Below, piece after piece: positions 40,001-46,902 of a DNA stretch of 48,983 nt. How positions within the stretch are numbered: position 1 is the stretch's first letter; the number at the start of each line of letters is the position of its first letter. The notes under the pieces are model-generated. The model made no database searches. It was not told the DNA's origin and saw only the letters and a program-made list of their open reading frames with translations. The position numbers and the translations under genes were made by a program. Origin of the DNA: a virus. The stretch spans positions 3,543-52,525 of the IMG/VR virus record IMGVR_UViG_3300037963_003291; one strand, 5' to 3'.

Positions 40001-42863
40001 GCAGGATGCCTTTAGAAGTTCTACGATGCCTGTGACTCAAATGGGTCCTGGAGCTACAGTTAGAGCTACACCAGCAGTTGTTGGAACTGGACTTGGTTTT
40101 GTTACTGAGCAGGATATGATCATAGGTGAAGATGGTAGGTTTAGCAGATCTAGAAAAGGGACGAAAACTGTAAATACAAATCAAGGAACCTTCGAGGTTC
40201 CAGAGAAATCTTTCTGGCAGTCAACTAGAGATTTATGGATTATTAGACTACAAGAGAAGTATCAGGGTGTATTCAACATACAGAAAGCTGTTGCTGGATC
40301 AAAAGCTAATTTCAGAGTATCAGACGAAGAAAACTTCTTTATGTCTGAAAAAACGATGTATGGTAAAGCTGCACTTGATCTAGAAAATATTGAGAAAGAA
40401 GTAGATAGACTTGCAAAAACTCTAAAAGAAAATGGAATTACATCTGAAGAGCTTGGTGATTACATGTATAATCTACACGCAGAAGAGAGAAATAATGTTA
40501 TAAGAGAAAGAAACGGATCTGAAAGTGGTAGTGGTAGAACTACAGACGCAGCTAAAAAAGCACTAGCTGCCATCCCAGCAGCTAAAAGAAAATCTCTTGA
40601 AGCAGCTGCTGATATTGTCAGAGACATGATGAAGAAGAGCAGACAGACTATGGTTGAGTTTGGGTTAGAATCTCAAGAGACAATAGACATATGGGAGAGT
40701 ATGTTTGAAAACTACGTGCCACTACAGGGATTTGCTGACGCAACGATAAGCGATCTTCTTGGAGATAAACTGCCACCAGAGTCAGGTAGAAGATACGGAA
40801 CAGGCGGTGCTGGTATTGCTGTTACTGGTCAAACTGCAAAGAAAGCAAAGGGTAGAAAAACAGAAGCTGCTAATATAATACCTCAAATCATAGCTAACGC
40901 GACATCTAGAATCATTAAGGCTAGGTCTAACGAAGCTATGCAGGCTTTATACAATTTAGTTAGCAACAATCCTAACTCTAAAGTATGGAGGGTCATAGAC
41001 TCTCCTGGAGTAGGTAATAATCCTAACATCAGTGACGCTCACATGGTTGGTGTTAGAATCAATGGTAAGCAGGTTGGTATTTATTTTGAAGATGCAAGTA
41101 ATGCTGAGGTGCTAAAAGGAATGGGGCTAGCTCAACAAAGCTGGATAACTAAAGTGCCTTTTGTTGGAAGCATAACTAGATACTTACGCAGATCTTTTAC
41201 TACACTAAACCCAGAATTTATAATTTCAAACTTTGCACGTGATATACAGTCAGCTATCTTTAACGCATCTGCTGAAGCAGATATAGAAGGAGGACTGCTC
41301 AACTCTCAAAGGACCGTAAAGGAAATTATGAGGTTAGTATTCCCTGCTACTAAAGCATTGGTTAAGGGACAGTTCGGTGGTAAGATGGACCCACTAATTG
41401 AAAGATACTACCAAGAGTTCCAAGAGGATGGAGGTAGGACTGGATGGGCTTACAACAAGTCTTTACAGAAGATTGCTCAAGAGTTAGAAGCTAAGTCAAC
41501 AGATAAAACGTCTTGGCAAGAGATACTTGGTAAAGGAAATAACGCTCTTGAGTTTATCGAAGGTGTAAACGATGCTTTCGAGAATGGTATACGTTTGTCA
41601 GCATACATAGCTGCAAGGGAGGCTGGTATGTCTAGAAGTAAAGCAGCAATGCTTGCTAAAACAATAACAGTAAACTTCAACGCTCACGGAACGTGGGGGC
41701 AAGCTCTAAACTCTGTTTACTTATTCTTTAACGCTTCCGTACAGGGTACGGCTAGATTAGGTAGGTCTCTTTTAGGGAGCAAGCCAGTGCAAGCGCCAGA
41801 CGGATCAGATAGAAACTGGTGGCAAAGAAGAACAGGAGCTCAAAAGATGGCTGCAGGTATGGTTGTATTTAATGCTATGCTTGCTGCAATCAATATCGGA
41901 ATATCTGACGAGGATGAAGACGGAGAGTTGTTTTACAATAAAATACCTGACTACATAAAGGAGCGCAACATGATTATCATGATGCCTTTTGGTACAGGTG
42001 CAGGTAGAGATTACTGGAAGATACCTTTACCATACGGGTATAACATTTTTGCAAACCTTGGTACAGTCATGACAGAGGTTTCTTCTGGAGACAGAGAAAT
42101 CGATTCTGCTTTATGGTTCTTAGCAAACTCTACGTTAAGCTCGTTCTCTCCTATCTCAGGGGGTCAATCTAAAGATTTATCTACGTATGTTGCAAAAGCT
42201 ATTGCCCCATCACCAGTTAAACCTTTAGTTGAAATGGCTGTAAATGAAACATACTTCGGAAATAAAATAGAACTAGAACCGCTTCCTTTCGGTGTAAAAA
42301 GGCCAGACTCTCATATGTCGTTTAGATCTCCTGAGTCTGTTAAGGATTTCTTTCAGTGGGTAAATGAAGCTACTGGTGGGTCTGAGTATAGGGAGGGCAC
42401 TATAGATGTAAATCCAGATAAGGTTTGGTATCTCTTTGAGTACATGATGGGTGGTGCAGCCAACTTCGTAATACGAAGCGGTGAGACCACTTATAAACTA
42501 TTCCAACCTGGTGTAGAGCTTCAGTACAATGACATTCCTTTCTTAAGGAAGCTATATGGTGAGCCATCTAAGTACTACGATTACGAGCTGTACAAAGACA
42601 ATACGCTTGAAGTAGGTCAACTTGCAAAAGAAATGAAAGAGGCGCCTAGGCTTGGAGATACGCAAAGATATAAAGGCATACCTTTGCTAAATAAATTAAT
42701 GAAGACTTACGAGAAGAGATTGAAGAAAATAAGAAAGCAAAAGAAAGAAGCAAGACAAATTAAAAACTTTAGAGAAAGAACTATACGTATGCAAGAGTTA
42801 ATGGATCAAGAAAGAAGAATCTTGATGGAGTTTAACCAGAAGTACGAACAATACAGAGACTAA
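34017..42863 (+). CDS. Giant polyvalent internal virion protein with LPD38-like region, 2948 aa
   Basis: The N-terminus (LYGWIASQDPTFKSRYP) and residues 130-195 (KKEEEAVIELNARFGQYGF; APNGETMYFGVDEG) look like the start of large ejection proteins. A Gln/Glu/Pro-rich linker spans about 820-915 and 1090-1120. Around 1215, VQEEFLHGVL resembles the helix of minimal phage metallopeptidases, but the first His of HExxH is Glu. About 2225-2590 reads like the LPD38 large-polyvalent-protein domain: FENYVPLQGF, TTLNPEFIISNFARD, AREAGMSRSKAAMLAKTITV, NF, VYLFFNASVQG. Possible linker motifs GRFAKSR and GRFSRSR recur. It is likely carried in the capsid and injected with DNA. No DxDxD polymerase motif was found. 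ORF coupling to the holin (TAATGAG). Confidence 0.65.
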   Translation: MNQYLDELYGWIASQDPTFKSRYPNQDDWNEKMQDPEYAKKMHSWISSIDNTFAIRRPVDMFLESVKKKDSTDLDGAGEVVSTDPTTSQDQEPISSESQLSPLMTRFNASLDEFKGTTQGMVYMTEQERKDEGKVGINWFKEATPFADKKEEEAVIELNARFGQYGFKFEEAVPGMDFIYATAPNGETMYFGVDEGYGTNPYGQDRLFYRARTESIRKGIDEQLFSFIGENMVDDEFKVETIAMANGVDRHRVTIPNEREAQQRIDMSNEMMLTIAERQLALDAKYEEYEELNSLTFLEPSEEARRNELAEELRVEIPKHNQHIQDFNGSLETLEYDLGAFTQLKAQQGSRLGYFYNKLLKGIDNIAMGIGEIGVDVYTDFAYHQFVNAQQYVDELRKQPGFEDFKIPESFFITKIAGREVNPSNMPNEAVDGRVVNYPDLRAYIRKQTFKKKEDAGSFEYQFEDLDSQIMSTLLDPVRKRLKKPYIGATPLTNMFGSDGQTQEYINAMDETWFTGSFGGAVESIPSFVGKRLRMVRLMLSTTAQLQEEMSGEEFAEVKEGDKYKLIAPVAVATAVLENLGFRNLINKKGFVSMLVYKFLKKSPGGKFTAKSFAEFVEQDVKTMVGRGTLTMAGGFAAEAETGFLQEIVDINAKRMWNATYGVQFDTPAAFSAEYYSQVTEAAVREGIGSLLLGAPTVVRSATNPFSDRDMELLNMYKNTAVVDASIASINGKVAAGEITREEADEKIQQINDAAAAVNQMPENLSLSQQKQAYRLLQEEKQLKDKMKGKDERFFRKEAARIKEISKELEALAEAAPEVTQQPEAATATPSRSQQDISNRLAEITQEIEEIDALEVLSKEDIKRKKNLEIEQEQLRFERTQAQPAPAETTQTAETQRDETVVDDVIDRPAQLSGFGGGQFDSPIDGDVYVEGQRVVFESKDGQIYDLGNIDDIRSDGVSSVNLIPQESLVQVNEDGSLTVEGEKMNMQTELPTQGIEYNEDGSIKAVSLVDDSGNTKMYTGAVAEDLAYQILLNQIQTPEQEQRINEQLEQDEEFRQLREAQIRRSTTDKSQEPEGVAEEGPDQDTVETPAQPRETGRPEEAGPTQEVDLTASDAEAQINALDNVATPLKRAITGMLKRWKKDINKYKMKIVLLNSMQDFATLRDSNGNLVVNGAKEFLDSDGIIRGYHKDGVIYLPPWETTNMDGTTEFGSTKESVQEEFLHGVLRTIIGQDSARRAPLFAQLSKLAKSSVNALNVLKEKLETYLPESLVIKAGKDKFHLNINGQEVDVTNLTEQKLRDLGLSEDKAKEVSEESIVGLLIDYSNSPEKYESGIVAKIRNFINKLFGKFKGDVVIKNNDDLLALAKKIKDSRQFEKAVSVEQSDLNSAINEDTKAEEAEGRGAFSAKQQKVFNDMKDGVKLYYTQVASVGYNEFTGEDKMSYRDLTMDVPSYFYFKAAYNNSTGNGVAPDRMRDMYYFDSDGNRVDVAPPRPKVDNAGNVIEMSVPKIKTYGQRLIEKRLREQELRDEVRKQIRDLDSELFELLSNNDKNLSSHTQVDSFSPIQRDEFDVPSFASTTVEDEMEKLQELIITKANIKALIESDITEEDLIALKGRGSIVFRSQHPSIFTMSNLEIIGPSEIDTTPQNIAELGMESNPDAEGGRFAKSRVTREGIKRRKLDALNEKGELEYPDLKIQVNSYKSKPKEFTKETWKNVSDRFKRGRVLHVGWDQVAAANFRFKGNPNTYSTSSGIEELSIAGKEGKSVSFHNAAMQRQFEKKLVENGMTDGKIHVVVTLNGAKARNLAGNPLLFSAIMDNVLYQADQGNLGKKDVVDKANEAFNDRRTDKSRSTFESILRSPESSQFEELIVRNEDGSFGWKDYRSFKKGYDLFMNIEGKTLGMYQRVGEKFIAIGWAGPRGLPTLQDIRNSLILPEYMDGTDAPEAGTVAAVLEIDLGEMKSKVGDGFKKRIDKGSAFPYAFEGGLKEVVVVTDKPLAQDAFRSSTMPVTQMGPGATVRATPAVVGTGLGFVTEQDMIIGEDGRFSRSRKGTKTVNTNQGTFEVPEKSFWQSTRDLWIIRLQEKYQGVFNIQKAVAGSKANFRVSDEENFFMSEKTMYGKAALDLENIEKEVDRLAKTLKENGITSEELGDYMYNLHAEERNNVIRERNGSESGSGRTTDAAKKALAAIPAAKRKSLEAAADIVRDMMKKSRQTMVEFGLESQETIDIWESMFENYVPLQGFADATISDLLGDKLPPESGRRYGTGGAGIAVTGQTAKKAKGRKTEAANIIPQIIANATSRIIKARSNEAMQALYNLVSNNPNSKVWRVIDSPGVGNNPNISDAHMVGVRINGKQVGIYFEDASNAEVLKGMGLAQQSWITKVPFVGSITRYLRRSFTTLNPEFIISNFARDIQSAIFNASAEADIEGGLLNSQRTVKEIMRLVFPATKALVKGQFGGKMDPLIERYYQEFQEDGGRTGWAYNKSLQKIAQELEAKSTDKTSWQEILGKGNNALEFIEGVNDAFENGIRLSAYIAAREAGMSRSKAAMLAKTITVNFNAHGTWGQALNSVYLFFNASVQGTARLGRSLLGSKPVQAPDGSDRNWWQRRTGAQKMAAGMVVFNAMLAAINIGISDEDEDGELFYNKIPDYIKERNMIIMMPFGTGAGRDYWKIPLPYGYNIFANLGTVMTEVSSGDREIDSALWFLANSTLSSFSPISGGQSKDLSTYVAKAIAPSPVKPLVEMAVNETYFGNKIELEPLPFGVKRPDSHMSFRSPESVKDFFQWVNEATGGSEYREGTIDVNPDKVWYLFEYMMGGAANFVIRSGETTYKLFQPGVELQYNDIPFLRKLYGEPSKYYDYELYKDNTLEVGQLAKEMKEAPRLGDTQRYKGIPLLNKLMKTYEKRLKKIRKQKKEARQIKNFRERTIRMQELMDQERRILMEFNQKYEQYRD

Positions 42864-43300
42864 TGAGTAAGAAAAAAATTAAAGACACCAAGCTTGGATC
42901 TTGGTTAGCAGAAAAAGCACCACAAGTATTGGGTGTTGTTGGGGACCTTCTACCAGATAGCGGTGGATTAGGCGTAGTAAAAAACCTTATAGATAAAGAC
43001 GATACTGTTGACTCAGCTGAGGCTCAACAAAAAATAGATGCAGAGGTTAGGTTTCAGGAGAATGTAACAGAGCGCTGGAAGGCTGACATGGGCAGCGATG
43101 TTAAGCTGGCTAAACTTATACGCCCTGTTACACTCATATGCCTTATGGCTATGTTTATGGTTACCATGATGATCGACAGCATGGACAACGTAGCCTTCAA
43201 CGTGAAGGATTCATATGTATCCCTACTTGAGCTGTTAATGTTGACCGCTTTCGGTGCATACTTTGCAGGGCGTACTATCGAAAAGAAGTCTAAAGGATAA
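42863..43300 (+). CDS. Holin of the 3TM / GTA-holin type, 145 aa
   Basis: Residues 60-90 have FQENVTERWKADMGSDVKL, followed by AKLIRPVTLICLMAMFMVTM (membrane helix 1) and a second helix YVSLLELLMLTAFGAYFAG ending GRTIEKKSK. RW-D-...-RP-hydrophobic, then a helix ending in F-GR--EK, is the signature order of the 3TM holin family. It forms lesions in the inner membrane to time lysis. It is the last gene of the structural unit and is coupled to the giant virion gene (TAATG). No endolysin is recognisable in the window; it may lie outside. Confidence 0.78.
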   Translation: MSKKKIKDTKLGSWLAEKAPQVLGVVGDLLPDSGGLGVVKNLIDKDDTVDSAEAQQKIDAEVRFQENVTERWKADMGSDVKLAKLIRPVTLICLMAMFMVTMMIDSMDNVAFNVKDSYVSLLELLMLTAFGAYFAGRTIEKKSKG

Positions 43301-43331
43301 TCAAGGGCACGTTATTTGTATAATAGGTAGT

Positions 43332-43349
43332 GACTTTAGGGCACCAACC
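43332..43349 (+). repeat. Copy A of an imperfect repeat, GACTTTAGGGCACCAACC
   Basis: It lies in the 90-base gap between holin and hsp20 and matches copy C (inverted, after hsp20) in all but one substitution and one missing base. A shorter look-alike, TCAAGGGCACG, lies at 43301-43311. The likely nature is an operator or a recombination or boundary element. Confidence 0.6.
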
Positions 43350-43363
43350 TTATTTTTAACCGT

Positions 43364-43382
43364 CACCTTAGGGGACACAAAC
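43364..43382 (+). repeat. Copy B of the repeat, CACCTTAGGGGACACAAAC
   Basis: A diverged direct copy of repeat A placed 14 bases after it and ending 8 bases before the hsp20 ATG. Shared core: TTAGGG(G/-)-A-CAC-AAC. Tandem copies so close to the start suggest a regulator-binding site on the hsp20 leader. Confidence 0.45.
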
Positions 43383-43390
43383 ATAACAAT

Positions 43391-43816
43391 ATGACACATT
43401 TATTATTCAAGGACATGCAACGCAGTCCGCTAGACATTCTTGTAAAGAATTTCTTTGACAAAGATTCCGTTTTTGACAGACCTACAAGACAGGTTGTCAC
43501 ACATCCAATAGACGTTTACGAAACAACAGATGGGCTCACCTTTGAGGTTGCCTGTACAGGTCTCGATAGAGACGACGTAGAAGTAAAGATAGAGGGGGAT
43601 ACGTTAAGGGTATCTCACGAAGCTGAGGTAAAAGAATCCGACGGATTCCATCACACCTACCATTCAGGCATAAGGCGTAGTAGCTTTAACTTAGGGTGGA
43701 AGATATCACGTAGATTTAATTTAACCGACATAAAAGCGGAAATGAAAAACGGACTGCTTACGCTGTCCGTTCCATACTCCGAAGAGTCAAAACCTAAATC
43801 AATTAAAATAAAATAA
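43391..43816 (+). CDS. Hsp20 / alpha-crystallin small heat-shock protein, 141 aa
   Basis: The alpha-crystallin domain spans about residues 40-135: HPIDVYETTDGLTFEVACTG, then LDRDDVEVKIEGDTLRVSHE, a loop, RRSSFNLGWKISRRFNLTDI and the closing KAEMKNGLLTLSVPY, matching the A-x-x-x-NGLL-L-P end of the family. It ends with SKPKSIKIK, like the I-x-I tail. Hsp20 binds unfolding proteins without ATP; phage-encoded versions occur in cyanophages and may protect virion assembly or host proteins during infection. The gene lies alone between repeat copies A/B and inverted copy C and converges with the replication block, as expected for an added cassette. Confidence 0.88.
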   Translation: MTHLLFKDMQRSPLDILVKNFFDKDSVFDRPTRQVVTHPIDVYETTDGLTFEVACTGLDRDDVEVKIEGDTLRVSHEAEVKESDGFHHTYHSGIRRSSFNLGWKISRRFNLTDIKAEMKNGLLTLSVPYSEESKPKSIKIK

Positions 43817-43826
43817 TTTTTCTATA

Positions 43827-43845
43827 GGTTGGTGTCCTTAAAGTC
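43827..43845 (-). repeat. Copy C of the repeat, inverted, GACTTTAAGGACACCAACC
   Basis: It fills the gap between the convergent hsp20 and DnaA-like genes. On the minus strand it matches copy A (GACTTTAGGGCACCAACC). The pair A and C forms an inverted repeat about 480 bases apart that brackets hsp20. Weak TATAG/CTATA ends (43823-43827, 43844-43848) give it a small hairpin potential but no terminator-like T-run. Confidence 0.6.
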
Positions 43846-44246
43846 TATAATAATTCTAACCTCTTTTTTTCGAGCTGTAGCTCTTCTATTTTCTTTTGGT
43901 ATTGAGATATACGCCTGTCTATAACTGACATGTCGTAGTCTTTAGCTACGTTGGTCATATACATTTCACATATACCGCGTGCAGTATTGTACTTCTGAGC
44001 ATAACCTTTCCAGTGAGTCATATTGTTTTCGTGGTTTCTAACGTAATAGCAAACCGTACTTCTGTCCCTACCCAAAACTTTTGATGTGTTTGTATCAGAC
44101 ATGTAGCTGCGTAGAACAGTTCCAATGGCTGCTCTTGTTTGCGTTTGCTCTGGATTTCTTCTGTTTGTAGGCTCAATGTTAAGAGCCTTGTAAATTTCTT
44201 GAGCGGCTATCGCACCCATCTTTTGTAGTTGTGTTGACTTTCTCAT
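43845..44246 (-). CDS. DnaA domain IV-like DNA-binding protein, 133 aa
   Basis: The central segment AAIGTVLRSYMSDTNTSKVL, then GRDRSTVCYYVRNHE matches the DnaA C-terminal domain (R-x-x-A-hydrophobic ... GRDHSTVxxA), the helix-turn-helix that reads DnaA boxes. There is no AAA+ domain, so this is a free-standing DNA binder, perhaps for origin recognition or transcription control. The C-terminus is a coiled coil (YQKKIEELQLEKKRLELL). I prefer the ATG at 44244-44246 because it overlaps the reductase stop (ATGA); a frame starting at 44273 would overlap it by 31 bases and add nine residues. It is the last gene of the leftward block. Confidence 0.68.
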   Translation of the reverse strand: MRKSTQLQKMGAIAAQEIYKALNIEPTNRRNPEQTQTRAAIGTVLRSYMSDTNTSKVLGRDRSTVCYYVRNHENNMTHWKGYAQKYNTARGICEMYMTNVAKDYDMSVIDRRISQYQKKIEELQLEKKRLELL

Positions 44247-46135
44247 CGTACTGGACATGCACCTGTTGCGCAATCTTGAATATCTATATCCTCCATGTTA
44301 ATGTCGTGTATAGATGTGATTGGCGTGCATTGTGATTTAATTTTATTATACGTTTTCTTATCTATTTCTTCAAGCGGAGCTTGATCAAATCCATGCTCGT
44401 TATGTAATAGGAACGATACTGATTTTACATTTACGTAGTTCTCGCGTAACCACGCTTTAATTTCATCTAATTCTTCTTTCCTATAGTAAACGGTCACTGA
44501 CACTGAGTTATCGCTCCATTCGGCCTGTAATCGCTTTATAACGTCTAGTTGATCTACTGCTGACATGTCGGCAGCAAACTTAGTACCTTTTGGGAACTTG
44601 CATGGGAACTCTACAACGACTGTCGAGTGATCCTCTGTGCCGTCAAAGTTTCTTACATACTCTATGCGAAAGCCATTGTTTCTGCACACATTGACCAGCT
44701 CGCTATCAGCAGACATTCGTATTCTCCTAATGTAGTGTTCGGAATATCCAGGGTGTGCTCCTGGTGTAACGCCAGCAAGTAAACTAAGCGTTCCTGATGG
44801 TTTAACTGTTGTAAGTTTAATAGATGTTGGGAATCCTGCATCTCTAGAGTAAGTTCTATCGTATTCACGAAGGTAAATATAACAACTTTCGAGCCAACGG
44901 CGTTGCTCCTCGGTTGCCTGTAAATAACCTGTCACACCTATACCCATTCTCATATGCCTGTGAACAATATCTTCTGTCTCTTTGACAGCGCACTTGATAG
45001 ACAGGCTATGTTTGTTGATGCGGTACAGGTAGACGGCCACCTTCTTAAGTTCTCTTTCTGACTCTATGTTTGGTAGATATATCTCAGCTAAACAACATGT
45101 CTCAAACGGAGCGAGAGATTGTTCTGCACATGGGTTGTACCCCATTACATCTGGATCAGGGTATTGCATTTCACCCGTTCTACCCATACGTCTTGACGCT
45201 TCTAGGTTGATCAGGCCATACGGCTCTCCGTTACCCTCGTAACCACCCCAGAACTCATCTGGTAGTTGATCTATATCATCACACACCACTGAGTTATTTG
45301 ACATTGCTCTCCAGTTAGGGATACCGCCTAGGTCCCAGCGCTTAGCACGTAGGTATTCTAAATCATCATGGTCTCCTAATGCAATCTGAGCTGATCGTCT
45401 TACATTACCAGCCACAACTATTTTGCCTATGATGTTCATAATGTCCAGACAATCAATAGGTTGCAGCCTTCTATTAGAGCGATTGTTTAAGATGCTGTTG
45501 ATCTCTTGCATACCCCAAATAAGATCTTGACTACCAGATGCGGTACCTCCGAAACCTTTGATAGGAGATCCAGCTGGCCTGATGAGATGTGTTGCATATG
45601 TAAATCCTTCACCTGTAACAAAACTAGCTTCGAGCACACGCTTGAGTAGCTCTGTCCATCCCTCACGAGAATCAGGCACAATAAAGTCAGCACCGTTGTC
45701 GTTCACGTTCTCTATCTTTACTTTGCGCTTTACTTTTGGTAGCTGATATACATGCTCTCTCTGTATGTTGTAACCAACACCAGATCCGAGCATCAGCATT
45801 TCAAATGCCCAAGTAAAAGGACGTATAGGTTCGTCAACCACAGTAAATGCACAGTTCTGTAGAGAAGGTAAACCTAACCTATCCACAGTTTTTGTGCCGA
45901 GCTGCCATAAGAATCTACCAGCAACAGTGCCTTTAAGATTCATCATCATGTCTTTTATTTCACCTTGTTCGTACTTATTGAAGTCACATCCTAGTTGTTT
46001 ATTACACGCTTCGACAACCCTGTCAACCGTGTCTTCCCACTCTTCTGAGCCTTCTTTCATTGGTCTTGCATACGTTCTTTTATAGGTAGCGTATCCCACC
46101 TCCCCCCAAGGGATGTCTTCTGATTTGTACTTCAT
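44243..46135 (-). CDS. nrdJ: Adenosylcobalamin-dependent (class II) ribonucleotide reductase, monomeric type, 630 aa
   Basis: This enzyme makes deoxyribonucleotides for phage DNA by a B12-derived radical. The active-site residues can be placed: NPCAE (thiyl Cys336, Glu338), the partner Cys347 eleven residues later, Cys95 in SLQNCAFT, and a C-terminal CxxxxC pair (Cys622, Cys627, in CATGACPVR). These spacings match the monomeric Lactobacillus-type triphosphate reductase (Cys408, Glu410, Cys419, Cys731/736), though the protein is about 100 residues shorter. Class II enzymes are common in marine phages and need host cobalamin. A promoter-like site lies just upstream. It overlaps the DnaA-like gene by ATGA. 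Confidence 0.9.
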   Translation of the reverse strand: MKYKSEDIPWGEVGYATYKRTYARPMKEGSEEWEDTVDRVVEACNKQLGCDFNKYEQGEIKDMMMNLKGTVAGRFLWQLGTKTVDRLGLPSLQNCAFTVVDEPIRPFTWAFEMLMLGSGVGYNIQREHVYQLPKVKRKVKIENVNDNGADFIVPDSREGWTELLKRVLEASFVTGEGFTYATHLIRPAGSPIKGFGGTASGSQDLIWGMQEINSILNNRSNRRLQPIDCLDIMNIIGKIVVAGNVRRSAQIALGDHDDLEYLRAKRWDLGGIPNWRAMSNNSVVCDDIDQLPDEFWGGYEGNGEPYGLINLEASRRMGRTGEMQYPDPDVMGYNPCAEQSLAPFETCCLAEIYLPNIESERELKKVAVYLYRINKHSLSIKCAVKETEDIVHRHMRMGIGVTGYLQATEEQRRWLESCYIYLREYDRTYSRDAGFPTSIKLTTVKPSGTLSLLAGVTPGAHPGYSEHYIRRIRMSADSELVNVCRNNGFRIEYVRNFDGTEDHSTVVVEFPCKFPKGTKFAADMSAVDQLDVIKRLQAEWSDNSVSVTVYYRKEELDEIKAWLRENYVNVKSVSFLLHNEHGFDQAPLEEIDKKTYNKIKSQCTPITSIHDINMEDIDIQDCATGACPVR

Positions 46136-46167
46136 GTTTAGTTGTTTTTTTTAGATGAAAAGGACGG

Positions 46168-46198
46168 CTAAGATAGCACTAAATATCCTTTTTGTCAA
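46168..46198 (-). promoter_or_regulatory. Promoter-like site upstream of the reductase (TTGACA ... TATCTTAG)
   Basis: On the minus strand TTGACA (46193-46198) is followed 17 bases later by TATCTTAG (46168-46175). The first half is a perfect classic -35 hexamer and contains the TTG of Bacteroidetes -33 elements; the second fits TAnnTTTG with one mismatch. It overlaps the 3' end of the upstream gene and lies 33 bases from the reductase ATG, so the reductase could be transcribed separately. Confidence 0.45.
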
Positions 46199-46682
46199 GC
46201 GATTTAGGATCAATATACCAGTCTCTGTAACGCACTATCTCATAGCTATTTAGCTCTTTTAGATCATGCAAAGCAAGCAGTGTTATCTGATCTTGCCTGT
46301 CTTTTCTCTGATATATTTTACGGTATGCATCTTTCTTCCATACCTTCTTACTAAAATCTACGTTTTTTTTACACCACTCAAGTAGCTCTTCACGTTCAAC
46401 GCGAACATAACCACCGACTTCAGCCATTTCAAATGCTATCCATTTGGCCTTACCAAGAAGCCAGCCTGCATCGCCTCTGACGTTCTTGAACTCAACCCAT
46501 ATCTCGTCGGGCAGATTATTACCCTTGACATCAACACCGTCTTCACCGTGCCAATAATCAACGTGCATTTTTATATCTTCATCTCTCGATGATTTTACCG
46601 CATCTGGACAAGCCCTTTCATATCGGGTTGCAGAGACACCGCCGTCCCTCCAGGACCGCCTAAGTCTACCTTTGCTCACCAT
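46179..46682 (-). CDS. PD-(D/E)XK-like nuclease candidate, 167 aa
   Basis: Residues 38-70 contain KMHVDYWHGEDGVDVKGNN, then IWVEFKNVRGDAGWLLGKAK. The D-V-K and V-E-F-K segments with a following G-W-L strand resemble the active-site strands of PD-(D/E)XK proteins (D ... ExK), a pattern I recall in marine phage proteins of this size that read DVKG ... IWVEFKN. A DNA repair, recombination or restriction role is possible. The C-terminal half is basic with ITLLALHDLKELNSYEIV. No recognised partner is adjacent. The start is the ATG at 46680-46682, four bases after the gene upstream. Confidence 0.55.
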   Translation of the reverse strand: MVSKGRLRRSWRDGGVSATRYERACPDAVKSSRDEDIKMHVDYWHGEDGVDVKGNNLPDEIWVEFKNVRGDAGWLLGKAKWIAFEMAEVGGYVRVEREELLEWCKKNVDFSKKVWKKDAYRKIYQRKDRQDQITLLALHDLKELNSYEIVRYRDWYIDPKSLDKKDI

Positions 46683-46686
46683 AGCG

Positions 46687-46902
46687 TTACAGGTTTTGTC
46701 TTTCCTTTGCAGCTTCTCTAATTAGATCAAGCTCAATGTTCATTGCTTGCCTTAGCTCAAGTATTGCCCTGTTTATTTTGTCCGTATCTGTAATTGGCTC
46801 ACCGTCTTCGTCATGCATGAACTCATCATAATAGGCGGTTATATGCTGTCGCATGCGTGTACATGCTTTGCAATACTGCCAGCTAAGTTCATCCTTTGTC
46901 AT
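46687..46902 (-). CDS. Small acidic helical protein, 71 aa
   Basis: The product is helical: LSWQYCKACTRMRQHITAYY, then an acidic loop (DEFMHDEDGEPITDTD), then a helix NRAILELRQAMNIELDLIRE. CxxC near residues 11-14 is a single pair and not enough for a zinc finger. I cannot assign a function. It overlaps the upstream nuclease gene by 14 bases and precedes the PD-(D/E)XK gene by 4, so it is part of the replication operon. Confidence 0.5.
   Translation of the reverse strand: MTKDELSWQYCKACTRMRQHITAYYDEFMHDEDGEPITDTDKINRAILELRQAMNIELDLIREAAKERQNL

Noticed and set aside
34017-42863. Virion RNA polymerase of crAss-like phages in the giant protein
   Set aside because: No DxDxD catalytic loop was found by reading the protein, and the recognisable part is LPD38-like. 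A polymerase may lie outside the window.
43819-43850. Bidirectional terminator between the convergent hsp20 and DnaA-like genes
   Set aside because: Only a weak TATAG/CTATA stem is seen, with a long loop and no clear GC-rich stem; the sequence is better explained as repeat copy C.
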